The notes under the pieces: model-generated
Seen by the model: the letters and a program-made list of their open reading frames with translations, nothing else
What the model was told of the DNA's origin: nothing
The model's database searches: none
Program-made: the position numbers and the translations under genes
Shown: piece after piece, positions 42,341 through 51,183 of the stretch
Layout of the letters: each line of letters starts with the position of its first letter
How positions within the stretch are numbered: the stretch's first letter is position 1
Source: Rhodobacteraceae bacterium HTCC2083
GTDB lineage: Bacteria > Pseudomonadota > Alphaproteobacteria > Rhodobacterales > Rhodobacteraceae
Direction: 5' to 3'
DNA length: 64,000 bases
Assembly (NCBI GenBank): GCA_000156115.1
Contig: DS995276.1
Coordinates: 1,570,679 to 1,634,678, forward strand

Positions 42341-42973
42341 CTAGCGCGCCGGATCGAAGAGGGCGTTGGTCATTGAGCAGTCTTTGATCGTATCGCGCCC
42401 GCAAGGGACGGGGTCTAGGGCTTTGCTGAAGCACACGCGCGCTTCTTGAATGCGGCCTTGTTTGCAGGTGATCGTGAGTGTGTTGGCTTTGAGGGACGGG
42501 TTTTCTTTTAGGAAAGCTTCCTCAATGACTTTGGCGGGGACTTTGACTGGCTCCTTCAGTTTGCGAAACAATACCGGGCGGTTGATCTTGCCGTAGGCTT
42601 CGCGGGACAAGGCGTAATAATCGCGTGCACTGAGGCCCGAGCATGTTCCGTGTTTTTTCCATTGGTGCCACGCGAGGCCCGATGTGCCCATGATATCGCT
42701 CATCCCATTGGTCATCGAGCGGCTGGGTTGGCGTTCAATCGTGTTGCAATAGCTGGGCCAGCCTTGGTGAAACTGCGGCCACAGGCCATGCAGCGTCCAG
42801 CCGAAGTCTTTGGACGCATCGCATTGCTCTGATCCGCGCGCATCACCCTCCAACGCGCACCACGTTGGCGTCCAACTGAGGGCGAGCACATAGTAGTCGA
42901 ATTCCCCCGCTTTTTCGCCATCTGCGCGCAAAGCGCCCGCCATGATTATCAGCGTAAAAATCAGTTTGCGCAT
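42341..42973 (-). CDS. Ribonuclease T2 family protein
   Basis: A 210-residue secreted RNase. Residues 1-17 form a signal peptide. The two catalytic motifs are intact: HGLWPQ near residue 62 and WHQWKKHGTCSG near 104, each with the active histidine. Cysteines near 43, 51, 76, 112, 171 and beyond would make the usual disulfides. Longer readings into 42974-43525 run over a real start codon (ATG at 42973 with AGGGA seven bases before it) and are not protein-like. It degrades RNA, probably in the periplasm. Confidence 0.9.
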   Translation of the reverse strand: MRKLIFTLIIMAGALRADGEKAGEFDYYVLALSWTPTWCALEGDARGSEQCDASKDFGWTLHGLWPQFHQGWPSYCNTIERQPSRSMTNGMSDIMGTSGLAWHQWKKHGTCSGLSARDYYALSREAYGKINRPVLFRKLKEPVKVPAKVIEEAFLKENPSLKANTLTITCKQGRIQEARVCFSKALDPVPCGRDTIKDCSMTNALFDPAR

Positions 42974-43102
42974 TGTCTCTTCCCTCTTGGTGTTCTTGGC
43001 ACTATATACAGCGCAAGTTCCCCAACAATGGTAACCCGCACCTCCGAAAAAGGTGCCGCCGATTTCAGGCGACGAGAGAGATATGTTTGAAGGAGAGTTC
43101 CC

Positions 43103-43855
43103 ATGGCCAAACCGATTATGGCAAAAGCGACCGCCGTTTGGCTGGTGGATAACACAACGATAAGCTTCAAGCAGATCGCTGATTTCGTTGGCATGCACGA
43201 GCTGGAAGTGCAGGGCATCGCAGACGGTGATGTCGCCGCTGGCGTGAAAGGGTTCGACCCGATTGCCAACAATCAGTTGGTTCAGGAAGAAATCGACGCC
43301 GCGCAAGACAACGTGATGCATAAGTTGGCGTTGAAATTCAACGCTGCTGCGCAGGGCGAAGAGAAACGCCGCGGCCCGCGCTACACGCCTTTGTCCAAGC
43401 GTCAGGATCGTCCCGCCTCTATTCTGTGGCTCGTGAAGTTCCACCCTGAGCTGACTGACGGTCAGGTGGGCAAATTGGTTGGTACAACTAAGCCAACGAT
43501 CCAAGCGATCCGTGAGCGTACGCATTGGAACATCAACAACATCCAGCCGATTGATCCTGTGGCTTTGGGTCTATGTAAGCAGTCTGAGTTGGATGCAGCA
43601 GTACAGAAAGCCGCAGCCAAGAAAGCGGCGGATGGCGAAGTGATGAGCGACGACGAGCGTCGCAAATTAGTGAGCACAGAACAATCGCTTGGCATGGAAG
43701 CTGAGCCGAAGATCCCATCTGCGATTGAAGGTCTTGAAACGTTCTCGCTAGGTGACGCGCCTGTTGAACCAGAAGAAGAGACTGGCGACATCCACGATGC
43801 TGAAAGCTTCTTTAACCTACCCGGTGATGATGCTGAGGGTGATGACGACAAATAA
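43103..43855 (+). CDS. trcR: Cell-cycle transcriptional regulator TrcR (DUF1013)
   Basis: A 250-residue protein of the alphaproteobacterial DUF1013 family. The N-terminal helix-turn-helix-like domain reads AVWLVDNTTISFKQIADFVG and PRYTPLSKRQDRPASILWLV near residue 93 is highly conserved in the family, as is VGTTKPTIQAIRERTHWN. The C-terminus is acidic (residues 210-250). TrcR is linked to CtrA-related cell-cycle control in this class. AGGAG lies about 9 bases before the ATG. Confidence 0.9.
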   Translation: MAKPIMAKATAVWLVDNTTISFKQIADFVGMHELEVQGIADGDVAAGVKGFDPIANNQLVQEEIDAAQDNVMHKLALKFNAAAQGEEKRRGPRYTPLSKRQDRPASILWLVKFHPELTDGQVGKLVGTTKPTIQAIRERTHWNINNIQPIDPVALGLCKQSELDAAVQKAAAKKAADGEVMSDDERRKLVSTEQSLGMEAEPKIPSAIEGLETFSLGDAPVEPEEETGDIHDAESFFNLPGDDAEGDDDK

Positions 43856-43878
43856 GCCTTTTCGCTGATCTGAGTTAG

Positions 43879-43913
43879 AAAGCCCCGTGCATAGACGTGC
43901 TCGGGGCTTTTTT
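43879..43913 (+). terminator. Intrinsic terminator of trcR
   Basis: AAAGCCCCG and CGGGGCTTTTTT form a 9-bp stem, a 14-base loop and a T tail, 23 bases after the trcR stop. Confidence 0.85.
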
Positions 43914-44051
43914 GTTGTTTAGAGGTCATGTGATTTGTCGCTTTGTGCAACCTATCGGAGAGCGTATGGCTCGGAAGTAAGTGTGCACACCGTGTAACGG
44001 GTTTTATGTGATGCACGTCAGAAGGGAAACGAGTGCATATACTTCGAGCAG

Positions 44052-44798
44052 CTAGCCTGCAGGACGCATCTTCATCCCTCGGGTGGTATTACGAGGAATA
44101 TTGTAGTGCTCGAGCATGTGATTTCTGTACTCTCTCCCATTTCTATCTTCTGGGAAGTCATTAGCAAAAAGCCATCCAAGATGCCAAGCGCGCTCAATGC
44201 AGCCTTGGTTAGTGGCAAAACTTGTCCTCCCTTTCTTTTTGAATTCTGGATTATAGGAGTATCGGCCACAGGGAACAAATGCAGTTTCTTCGCTCATATG
44301 GACATAAATCGAAACTCTCTCGCTGCCAGCATCATCCAAATTAAGCTTGGTGGCTAAGCTGAATAGCACATTCTCGAAGAGAACATGGATGTTTTCAGCT
44401 ATCTTTCCAATATCTTGGTCAAGCTCTAAGTTCTTTTTCAACAGCTTGCTGATACTGCCTGACCTAAACGTATTATAAGCAGCACCAAAAAAGGAAATAA
44501 CAGCACAAACTAAGAGAGTTTTGTAGAGAGAAATGCCCTCTAGTAAGTCTAGTGCTCCATGCCAGTTGGGATTTTCCTTACGCAAAAGTGAGACATCAAT
44601 GTCGAGTAAGAATGCAAGAATAACGGTTATTGATGTAAAAACTGCTGATACCCAACGAAGAATCCAAGTGTCTAAAATGCCCCAAGCTTGTTTGAGCCTT
44701 TTCTTCATTTGCATTGAGTTCCATATCATTAGATTTTTTCGCAATATATCGGCCTTCTGCCTGCAATTTTCAGTTGGCGCAAGTTGGTCCGCGTTCAT
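44052..44798 (-). CDS. Two-helix membrane protein with a GAF-like soluble domain, AT-rich
   Basis: About 248 residues, with membrane helices near 45-65 and 88-108 and a soluble part from 130 on. The latter (VSIYVHMSEETAFVPCGRYS, then ATNQGCIERAWHLGWLF) resembles the first half of GAF-type sensor domains in uncharacterised membrane proteins. The sequence stops soon after GMKMR, where such domains should continue for 60-80 residues, so the 3' end may be lost. Codon use is distinctly more AT-rich than both neighbours, which suggests transfer. The start is uncertain; other ATGs are at 44726 and nearby. Confidence 0.5.
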   Translation of the reverse strand: MNADQLAPTENCRQKADILRKNLMIWNSMQMKKRLKQAWGILDTWILRWVSAVFTSITVILAFLLDIDVSLLRKENPNWHGALDLLEGISLYKTLLVCAVISFFGAAYNTFRSGSISKLLKKNLELDQDIGKIAENIHVLFENVLFSLATKLNLDDAGSERVSIYVHMSEETAFVPCGRYSYNPEFKKKGRTSFATNQGCIERAWHLGWLFANDFPEDRNGREYRNHMLEHYNIPRNTTRGMKMRPAG

Positions 44799-44928
44799 CA
44801 AATTTTGTTGCCTTGCCGAAAAACCAATCCGCACAACCTTTCCACAAGCCACCGTTTGTTGAACATTAGGTTTTCTGGGCGCAGCTTCACCGATAAGCGC
44901 TGTTATGTAATTTCAAAAAAAACGCCAC

Positions 44929-45522
44929 TCAAATCGGCTTCCGCGCGTTCATCGCGGCGGTGATGGTGCCATCATCGAGGTAGTCGAGCTCGCCGCCAAT
45001 CGGGACACCTTGCGCGAGGGATGTGAGGGTGACGCGGTTCTCCAAGAGGTCCGCGATGTAGTGCGCGGTGGTTTGACCATCGATGGTGGCGTTGAGCGCT
45101 AGAATGACCTCGGTGATGTGTTCGCTGGTGACGCGGTCAATCAGGCGGGGGATGCGCAACTCATCAGGGCCAATCGCGTCGAGCGCAGAGAGCGTTCCGC
45201 CGAGCACATGGTAACGGCCTTTGAACACGCCTGATCGTTCCATCGCCCAAAGATCCGACACGTCCTCAACGACGCACAGAATGCCATTGGCGCGTTTCAC
45301 GCTTTCGCAAATGTCGCAGATATCAGCCGTGCCCACATTGCCGCAATTGAGACATTCGCGCGCTGTCGCAGCCACGGTTTGCAAGCTGTCAGCAAGGGGT
45401 GTGAGCAAGAGCGAGCGTTTGCGGATCAAATGCAACACCGCACGGCGCGCAGAACGGGGCCCAAGCCCTGGGAGCTTGGCCATCATTTCGATGAGCGCGT
45501 CGATGTCTTTGGTGCTACTCAA
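44929..45522 (-). CDS. recR: Recombination mediator RecR
   Basis: A 197-residue RecR. The helix-hairpin-helix is [17 protein letters not shown] near residue 18, the zinc finger [16 protein letters not shown] near 57-72, and the Toprim region starts at [17 protein letters not shown]. It works with RecO and RecF to load RecA at gaps. It follows ybaB and dnaX on the same strand, the usual order. Confidence 0.95.
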   Translation of the reverse strand: MSSTKDIDALIEMMAKLPGLGPRSARRAVLHLIRKRSLLLTPLADSLQTVAATARECLNCGNVGTADICDICESVKRANGILCVVEDVSDLWAMERSGVFKGRYHVLGGTLSALDAIGPDELRIPRLIDRVTSEHITEVILALNATIDGQTTAHYIADLLENRVTLTSLAQGVPIGGELDYLDDGTITAAMNARKPI

Positions 45523-45586
45523 TTGTTGCTCCTAGTTGCCAGCTGCGGGAGCCTCCGGCGGGAGTTTATTTGGCAGGATGAAGCGA

Positions 45587-45931
45587 TTAGAACGGCAGCT
45601 TCATATCTGCGGGAAGACCCAGACCTTCGGTCAGTTTACCCATCTCGGTGGCAGATTTTTCCGACGCTTTTTGCTGTGCTTCTTTGATCGCTGCAAGGAT
45701 CAGGTCTTCGACGATTTCTTTTTCATCGCCGTTGAAGATGGAGGGATCAATGTCGAGGCCGATGAGTTCACCCTTGGCAGTTGCCGTCGCTTTCACAAGG
45801 CCCCCACCACTTTCGCCAACAACGGTCATGGAGGCCAAGTCTTCCTGCAATTGACCCATCTGGTCCTGCATTTCTTTGGCTTTTTTCATCATACCCGCCA
45901 TATCGCCGAGCTGGCCTAGTCCTTTGAACAT
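45587..45931 (-). CDS. YbaB/EbfC-family nucleoid-associated protein
   Basis: A 114-residue DNA-binding protein. FKGLGQLGDMAGMMKKAKEM and the central VVGESGGGLVKATATAKGEL followed by a helix are typical. It forms dimers that bridge DNA. It lies between dnaX and recR, the conserved gene order, and has an AGGAGA site before its ATG. Confidence 0.93.
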   Translation of the reverse strand: MFKGLGQLGDMAGMMKKAKEMQDQMGQLQEDLASMTVVGESGGGLVKATATAKGELIGLDIDPSIFNGDEKEIVEDLILAAIKEAQQKASEKSATEMGKLTEGLGLPADMKLPF

Positions 45932-45995
45932 CTTTGTTCTCCTGTGAAAGCTTTGGACCTAGATAAGGGGCTGCTTGCTTTGGGGCAAGGAAGGT

Positions 45996-46311
45996 TTAGC
46001 GGCGACGGTAAATGATCGTGAGCGCAAGTGTGGCGGCGCAGATGAATGTGCCGAGGATCAGATACGTAAGCAAGGAACCGATGCAGCCAACTTCTTGAGC
46101 GGTGAAGAGCGGATCAAAAAGTAGCTCATCGAAGAAAATGTGAAACGCCCAAGCCGCCGACAAAAAGAAAAGCAAAACACTGAACTAAAGTTTGCGAAGC
46201 CCTGGCGCGATGAGAACGCCGAAGCCGAGGATCAAACTTGGAGTTGTCATTGCAAGCGTCAGCGTCTCTCGCAAACCTGTCACTTTCTCGCCGTCCCAAG
46301 CGGGGCGTAAA
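45996..46311 (-). pseudogene. Small membrane protein gene, broken
   Basis: The minus strand reads LRETLTLAMTTPSLILGFGV, an in-frame TAG, then FSVLLFFLSAAWAFHIFFDE and SLLTYLILGTFICAATLALT, ending at 45996. Three hydrophobic helices result. The N-terminal MRFSVTLALFYAPLG lies in another frame, so a frameshift and a stop both damage the gene. The family is not recognised. Confidence 0.45.
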
Positions 46312-46361
46312 ACAGCGCAAGCGTAACCGAAAAGCGCATCTGTTTAGAGACTATGCCGCGT

Positions 46362-48113
46362 TTAGTCTTCCTCGAAGGGGTCCCACTCGTCTTCCACCTC
46401 GGGAAGCGCTTCGACCATAGCCTCTTGCGCGATCTCCGCGGGGGTTTTGATGTCGATGATGCGCGCGCTTGGGAAAGCCTCGAAGACGGCTTGTAAGAGC
46501 GGATGAGATGCCGCTTCCTCTTTCAGCGCTATGTCCACCGCATCGCGTTTCTCGGCAATCGTTTCGCGACCACCTTGGTTCACAAGCGTGACAGCCCAGC
46601 GGTTGCCGGTCCAAAGCTGTAGTTTCTGGCCCAAGCGCTGGGCGAGGTCATTCGGCGCTTTCGGGTGTGCGACAAACTCAATGCGGCCGGGTTGGTAGTT
46701 GGCGAGCCTGATGCCACCCTCCACATCGACCAAAAGCTTCACATCGCGATTGGCGCGGATGAGGTCTACAACATGATCGAAGGTGGGAAAGCGCTCTAGC
46801 GCGTCCGCATCAAGCTGTTGGGCCGTCGCTGCACCACCAGAGGAACCACTAGATGAGCTCATGCGAGACTGCGCGTTTGCGACAGAAGTTGCACCCGCGC
46901 TTACACCGCCACCGTTTCCACCGCCGCCACCAGAGGGCGGAGGGGGTGGTGTGCCTTGCAGTTTGCGGATCAGCTCTTCAGGGCTAGGAAGTTCGGCCAC
47001 ATGCGTAAGACGTATGATCGCCATTTCAGCGGCCATCATGGAGTTGGGGGCACTTGCGACTTCGTCCAAAGCTTTGAGTAGCATTTGCCACATCCGCGTC
47101 ATCGCGCGCATGGGAAGATCGTTGGCCATTTGCAGACCGCGTGCGCGCTCATCAGGGCTGACGGTTGGATCATCCGCCGCATCAGGCGTGATTTTGACGA
47201 CGCTGATCCAGTGGGTGATTTCCGCGAGATCGCGCAGCACTGCCATAGGGTCAGCGCCAGCGGCATATTGCTCGCCAAGTTCGGTCAAAGCCGCCGCCGC
47301 ATCGCCACGCATAATCATTTGATAAAGGTCGAGCACACGACCACGATCCGCAAGACCCAGCATCGCGCGCACTTGTTCAACCGTGGTTTCGCCAGCGCCG
47401 TGACTGATCGCTTGATCCAAGAGAGACGTCGCATCACGCGCAGAGCCTTCAGCGGCGCGGGTAATTAGGGCCAACGCGTCCTCAGCAATTTCAGCATGCT
47501 CGCCAGCGGCGATGCGTTGAAGCATGCCGATCATATCCTCAGGCTCAATCCGACGCAGATCGAAACGCTGGCAACGCGAAAGAACCGTCACAGGCACTTT
47601 GCGAATTTCAGTCGTAGCGAAGATGAATTTGACGTGGGCGGGTGGCTCTTCCAGTGTCTTTAACAAAGCGTTGAAGGCCGACGTCGAGAGCATGTGCACT
47701 TCGTCGATAATGTAGATCTTGTAGCGCGCCGAAGCCGCACGGTAATGCACAGATTCGATAATTTCGCGGATATCGCCAACGCCCGTGCGCGAAGCGGCGT
47801 CCATTTCCATGACGTCTACATGACGCCCTTCCATAATCGCCACGCAGTTTTCGCAGACGCCACAGGGTTCCGTGGTCGGACCACCAGTTCCATCAGGACC
47901 AATGCAATTGATGCCCTTAGCGATAATTCGCGCGGTTGTGGTTTTACCTGTGCCGCGAATACCCGTCATCACAAATGCCTGCGCGATGCGGTCCGCTTCG
48001 AAGGCGTTCTTGAGCGTGCGCACCATCGCCTCTTGGCCAACAAGATCGGCAAAGGTTTCGGGGCGATATTTGCGCGCTAGGACGCGGTAGGCGGTGTCAG
48101 GCGTGTTGGTCAT
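46362..48113 (-). CDS. dnaX: DNA polymerase III subunit tau/gamma
   Basis: A 583-residue clamp-loader ATPase. Walker A is GIRGTGKTTTARI near residue 51, the zinc-binding cysteines lie at 64-88 region (CGVCENCVAIM), Walker B gives IDEVHMLST near 135 and sensor 1 follows in FIFATTEIRKVPVTVLSRCQ. The region near residues 385-430 is a glycine/serine-rich linker, and the C-terminal tau domain follows. A shorter gamma form by frameshift cannot be judged here. Confidence 0.95.
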   Translation of the reverse strand: MTNTPDTAYRVLARKYRPETFADLVGQEAMVRTLKNAFEADRIAQAFVMTGIRGTGKTTTARIIAKGINCIGPDGTGGPTTEPCGVCENCVAIMEGRHVDVMEMDAASRTGVGDIREIIESVHYRAASARYKIYIIDEVHMLSTSAFNALLKTLEEPPAHVKFIFATTEIRKVPVTVLSRCQRFDLRRIEPEDMIGMLQRIAAGEHAEIAEDALALITRAAEGSARDATSLLDQAISHGAGETTVEQVRAMLGLADRGRVLDLYQMIMRGDAAAALTELGEQYAAGADPMAVLRDLAEITHWISVVKITPDAADDPTVSPDERARGLQMANDLPMRAMTRMWQMLLKALDEVASAPNSMMAAEMAIIRLTHVAELPSPEELIRKLQGTPPPPPSGGGGGNGGGVSAGATSVANAQSRMSSSSGSSGGAATAQQLDADALERFPTFDHVVDLIRANRDVKLLVDVEGGIRLANYQPGRIEFVAHPKAPNDLAQRLGQKLQLWTGNRWAVTLVNQGGRETIAEKRDAVDIALKEEAASHPLLQAVFEAFPSARIIDIKTPAEIAQEAMVEALPEVEDEWDPFEED

Positions 48114-48222
48114 ATGCGCTTTCGGGATTCGAACTGGTCATAGGGTAAGCGTGGGTGCGCGCGCCGTCTAGCCGATTGCGCGAAATCGGGGTAAGGATAG
48201 GGGAAGTGTTAGGAGAGTTCAC

Positions 48223-48999
48223 ATGCGTTTGCGTGGTCGGCGAGGAAGTCGCAACATTGAAAATCGCCGTCGTCAAGGCGGTGGACGTGGTGGGAAGGCG
48301 GCTCCGATTGGTGGGTTTGGCTTAATCCTGGTGCTAGCGATTGGCTATTTCGCAGAGGAAGAGCGCGCAGCAGAATTTTCTTCGCAGATTTTGGCGACGA
48401 CCGAACAGGTTTGGGCGCAGATTTTCCCACGTCAGGTAGGCAAAAATTTTACACCGCCAACCTCGGTTCTTAATGCGGATGTTACGCAAAGTCCGTGTGG
48501 CGGGGCCTCTGGTGCGACGGGTCCGTTTTACTGTTCTGCGGATGAAAAGGCCTATCTTAAAACCGATTTCTTCGTGACTTTATCGCGCCAATTAGAGGCG
48601 AAGGGTGATTTTCCGGCGACCTATGTGATTGCCCATGAAGTCCCGCATCATGTGCAGAATGAGTTAAGGATCTTGGGGCAGGTCCACCTCGCACACCAAC
48701 AATCCAGCCAGACCGATGCGAACGCGCCGACAGTGCGTTTGGAGTTGCAAGCGGATTGTCATAGCGGTGTTTGGGCGCTCTCTCTTGAGGAGTTGCTGGA
48801 ACCCAGTGACATCGAGGAGGCGCTTAACGTGGCACGGATGATTGGCGACGATCAACTGCAAAAGCGCGCAGGGCGCGTGCCGCAGTCGCTTACCCATGGC
48901 ATAAGCAAACAACGCGCAAGCTGGTTCGCCAAAGGCTTTTCCAGACTGACGATATCAACCAGTGCGACGCATTCAGCGCGCGTCGGCTGTAGCGTATGA
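48223..48999 (+). CDS. Neutral zinc metallopeptidase (YpfJ family), damaged C-terminus
   Basis: About 258 residues. The family start MRLRGRRGSRNIENRR is clear, then one membrane helix near 30-45 and the zinc site AHEVPHHVQNE near residue 137. The residue between V and H is proline instead of the usual glycine or alanine. The final 18 residues do not fit: in the next frame the sequence reads TDDINQCDAFSARRL and stops at 48992, as expected for the family, so a one-base indel at the T run near 48945 is likely. Function is unknown, possibly impaired. Confidence 0.7.
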   Translation: MRLRGRRGSRNIENRRRQGGGRGGKAAPIGGFGLILVLAIGYFAEEERAAEFSSQILATTEQVWAQIFPRQVGKNFTPPTSVLNADVTQSPCGGASGATGPFYCSADEKAYLKTDFFVTLSRQLEAKGDFPATYVIAHEVPHHVQNELRILGQVHLAHQQSSQTDANAPTVRLELQADCHSGVWALSLEELLEPSDIEEALNVARMIGDDQLQKRAGRVPQSLTHGISKQRASWFAKGFSRLTISTSATHSARVGCSV

Positions 49000-49496
49000 C
49001 AGATTTGGTCATTCATGCACTAGGGGTTGGTGGCGGGTCGCTCGCGATTTCGCAACTGCCTGGTTTGCAAGGTTCCTATGCTGCCGATCTCGCATTTATA
49101 CGTGATTGGAAACCCTCGATTGTGGTTTCTGCCACAACGCGCGGTGAACATGCGGAGGCGCGGGTCGAGTCGCTTGGCAAAGATATTCCCGAAAGTGGTG
49201 CGCGCTGGATGCATTTGCCTATTGAGGATTACGGCACGCCTGACGCGGACTTCATGCGCACATGGCCAGACGCGCGCGACGCTATTTTGAAAGCGCTGAA
49301 TGGCAAGGGGCGCGTGTTGATCCATTGCAAAGGCGGTTGCGGGCGCTCTGGCATGTTGGCGCTGCGCTTGATGGTGGAAGCGGGAGACGACGCCGTCGAG
49401 GCGCTGTTGCGTTTGCGCAAAGTGCGCCCCTGCGCCGTGGAAACCGATGCGCAATTGCGCTGGGCGGTCACGGGCTTGCTGCAAAAGGGAAATTAG
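48996..49496 (+). CDS. Dual-specificity/tyrosine phosphatase-like protein
   Basis: A 166-residue protein with the phosphatase signature HCKGGCGRSGM (Cys-x5-Arg) near residue 110 and a general acid region LPIEDYGTPD near 74. It is a compact cytoplasmic phosphatase. It overlaps the preceding zinc peptidase frame by four bases, and its stop touches the SRP RNA gene on the other strand. Confidence 0.8.
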   Translation: MTDLVIHALGVGGGSLAISQLPGLQGSYAADLAFIRDWKPSIVVSATTRGEHAEARVESLGKDIPESGARWMHLPIEDYGTPDADFMRTWPDARDAILKALNGKGRVLIHCKGGCGRSGMLALRLMVEAGDDAVEALLRLRKVRPCAVETDAQLRWAVTGLLQKGN

Positions 49497-49594
49497 GTGA
49501 GAGGTTGGACATCGACCCAAGTGGGGCTCGTTGTGGCTGCTTCCTTCCGGATCTGACCAGGTTGGCGAGGCACTCGCCCGCGCCAACCTCTCAG
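49497..49594 (-). ncRNA. ffs: Small signal recognition particle RNA (4.5S)
   Basis: On the minus strand the conserved SRP core GGTCAGATCCGGAAGGAAGC followed by AGCC is present, the same text as the domain IV loop in other bacteria. The ends CTGAGAGGTTGG and CCAACCTCTCAC pair to close the hairpin. The RNA is about 98 nt and binds Ffh for co-translational targeting. Confidence 0.93.
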
Positions 49595-49686
49595 CTCTCA
49601 TATACGATTGCCCTGCGCGCATTGCAAGACTTGAACCTGCCACCGCATCGGACATAGCGTGCTCCAAAGTTATGAGGAGCGCAGGC

Positions 49687-50655
49687 ATGAAATTAGCAGA
49701 AACAGTGACATTCGGCGGCTCTGGCCTGGACCGCGCTGCGCAGTTTCGTGGTGATACGCCCGAGATGGCGGCATACCTGAGCGATCCAACGTCGGAGGCG
49801 ATTGTGTTCTGGCGCGGCAAGCCTTTGATTCGGCGTGGGGATTGGGACGCCCTCGCACGCATCCCGATGGGCGATGCTGTGTTTGAAGGGCGCGCAAAAG
49901 AAGCGATTTTTTTAGGAATTGACGAGGGGCAAGCTGTCTTTGCGCATGATCTTTCGGATTGGAGCCCTGAGGGTGTTGATGAAACGGCGATGAACACGTT
50001 TCTTGACCCGACCGAACAACAGCACCCTGATTTGCCTGAAACAGATGTCTTCGCGGAATTGCGCAGTAACATGACACGGCTGACGGCGCGTGATGCGGAA
50101 CTTGCCGCTTCTGCACGCGCTGTCTTTTCTTGGCATTCGAGTCACAGGTTTTGTTCCAAATGCGGTGCTGAGAGCCAAATGAGCGTGTCAGGCTGGCAAC
50201 GTGATTGCGGCACATGCGACGGCAAGCATTTTCCACGCACGGATCCTGTGGTGATCATGCTGATCACGCGGGGTAATTCGGTACTTATGGGGCGTTCGCC
50301 CTATTGGCCTGAGGGGATGTATTCGCTGCTGGCGGGATTTGTGGAGCCGGGCGAAACGCTGGAAGCGGCAGTACGGCGTGAGGTTTTTGAAGAGGCGGGT
50401 ATCAAGGTTGGGCAGGTCGATTATCTTGCCAGCCAACCATGGCCATTTCCCAACTCGCTGATGTTTGGCTGTCATGGTGAGGCGCTGAATGATGAGATCA
50501 CCATTGATCCCGTTGAGATCGAGGATGCGATCTGGGTCAGCCGCGAAGAGATGATGCTGACCTTTGCGGGTGAGAACCCTAAAATGCTGCCCGCGCGTAA
50601 AGGGGCAATCGCGCATTTCATTCTTGAGCATTGGCTGAGCGATAGACTTGAGTAA
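49687..50655 (+). CDS. nudC: NAD(+) diphosphatase, NudC-type Nudix hydrolase
   Basis: A 322-residue protein. The four zinc cysteines occur as CSKC and CGTC near residues 155-180, followed by the Nudix box GFVEPGETLEAAVRREVFEE with REVFEEAG near 236. The SQPWPFPNSLM motif is the NudC mark. It cleaves NAD(H) to NMN and AMP and can decap NAD-RNA. GAGGAG lies eight bases before the ATG; longer readings upstream run into the SRP RNA. Confidence 0.92.
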   Translation: MKLAETVTFGGSGLDRAAQFRGDTPEMAAYLSDPTSEAIVFWRGKPLIRRGDWDALARIPMGDAVFEGRAKEAIFLGIDEGQAVFAHDLSDWSPEGVDETAMNTFLDPTEQQHPDLPETDVFAELRSNMTRLTARDAELAASARAVFSWHSSHRFCSKCGAESQMSVSGWQRDCGTCDGKHFPRTDPVVIMLITRGNSVLMGRSPYWPEGMYSLLAGFVEPGETLEAAVRREVFEEAGIKVGQVDYLASQPWPFPNSLMFGCHGEALNDEITIDPVEIEDAIWVSREEMMLTFAGENPKMLPARKGAIAHFILEHWLSDRLE

Positions 50656-50709
50656 CTTTCTTAGGTTATAGATTTCCAAAAATCGAAGAAACTCAAAGCG
50701 GGCAGGCTC

Positions 50710-51183
50710 ATGAAGTTTTCAACAAAAGAAGATATCGAAGCGCCGATCGTGGATACTTTCGCATTGTTTTCAGACTTTGATCAGTTTGAGCGATCTGCTT
50801 TGCGGCGCGGCGCAGAGGTGCGCAGAACTGATTCGCTGAAGCGTCACGAAACAGGCATGGCCTGGGTCTCTGCGTTCAAATTTCGCGGCAAAAACCGTAA
50901 GATCGAAGCGGAGTTGATCGGCTATGAACCCTGTGACGGCTACGAGGTTGAGTTGCAAAGCAACGATGTGACCGCCTATGCGACGTTGGAGTTGATGTCG
51001 CTATCCAAGAGCCGTACGCGCGCGTCAATCGCGATTGAGCTGAAACCCAAAAGCCTATCTGGCCGTTTGATGGTGCAAACCATGCGGCTCGGAAAATCAC
51101 GTTTGGAAAAGCGGTTTCGCAAGCGCGCGGCTGATTTTGCGGTTATGATCGAACGTCAGTATAAATCTACGAACAGCGCTTAA
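50710..51183 (+). CDS. SRPBCC-family protein
   Basis: A 157-residue START-like protein: KFSTKEDIEAPIVDTFALFS is the typical opening helix and strand, and KSLSGRLMVQTMRLGKSRLE is the long C-terminal helix. It probably binds a hydrophobic ligand or acts in coenzyme or lipid handling. Its stop overlaps the convergent pheA stop by four bases. Confidence 0.75.
   Translation: MKFSTKEDIEAPIVDTFALFSDFDQFERSALRRGAEVRRTDSLKRHETGMAWVSAFKFRGKNRKIEAELIGYEPCDGYEVELQSNDVTAYATLELMSLSKSRTRASIAIELKPKSLSGRLMVQTMRLGKSRLEKRFRKRAADFAVMIERQYKSTNSA

Noticed and set aside
42974-43525. N-terminal extension of the RNase T2 frame
   Set aside because: It runs antisense over trcR; the signal peptide and ribosome site mark the true start at 42973.
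49020-50072. A 350-codon minus-strand frame
   Set aside because: It overlaps the phosphatase, SRP RNA and nudC, and is rich in Ser/Arg as expected for a shadow frame.
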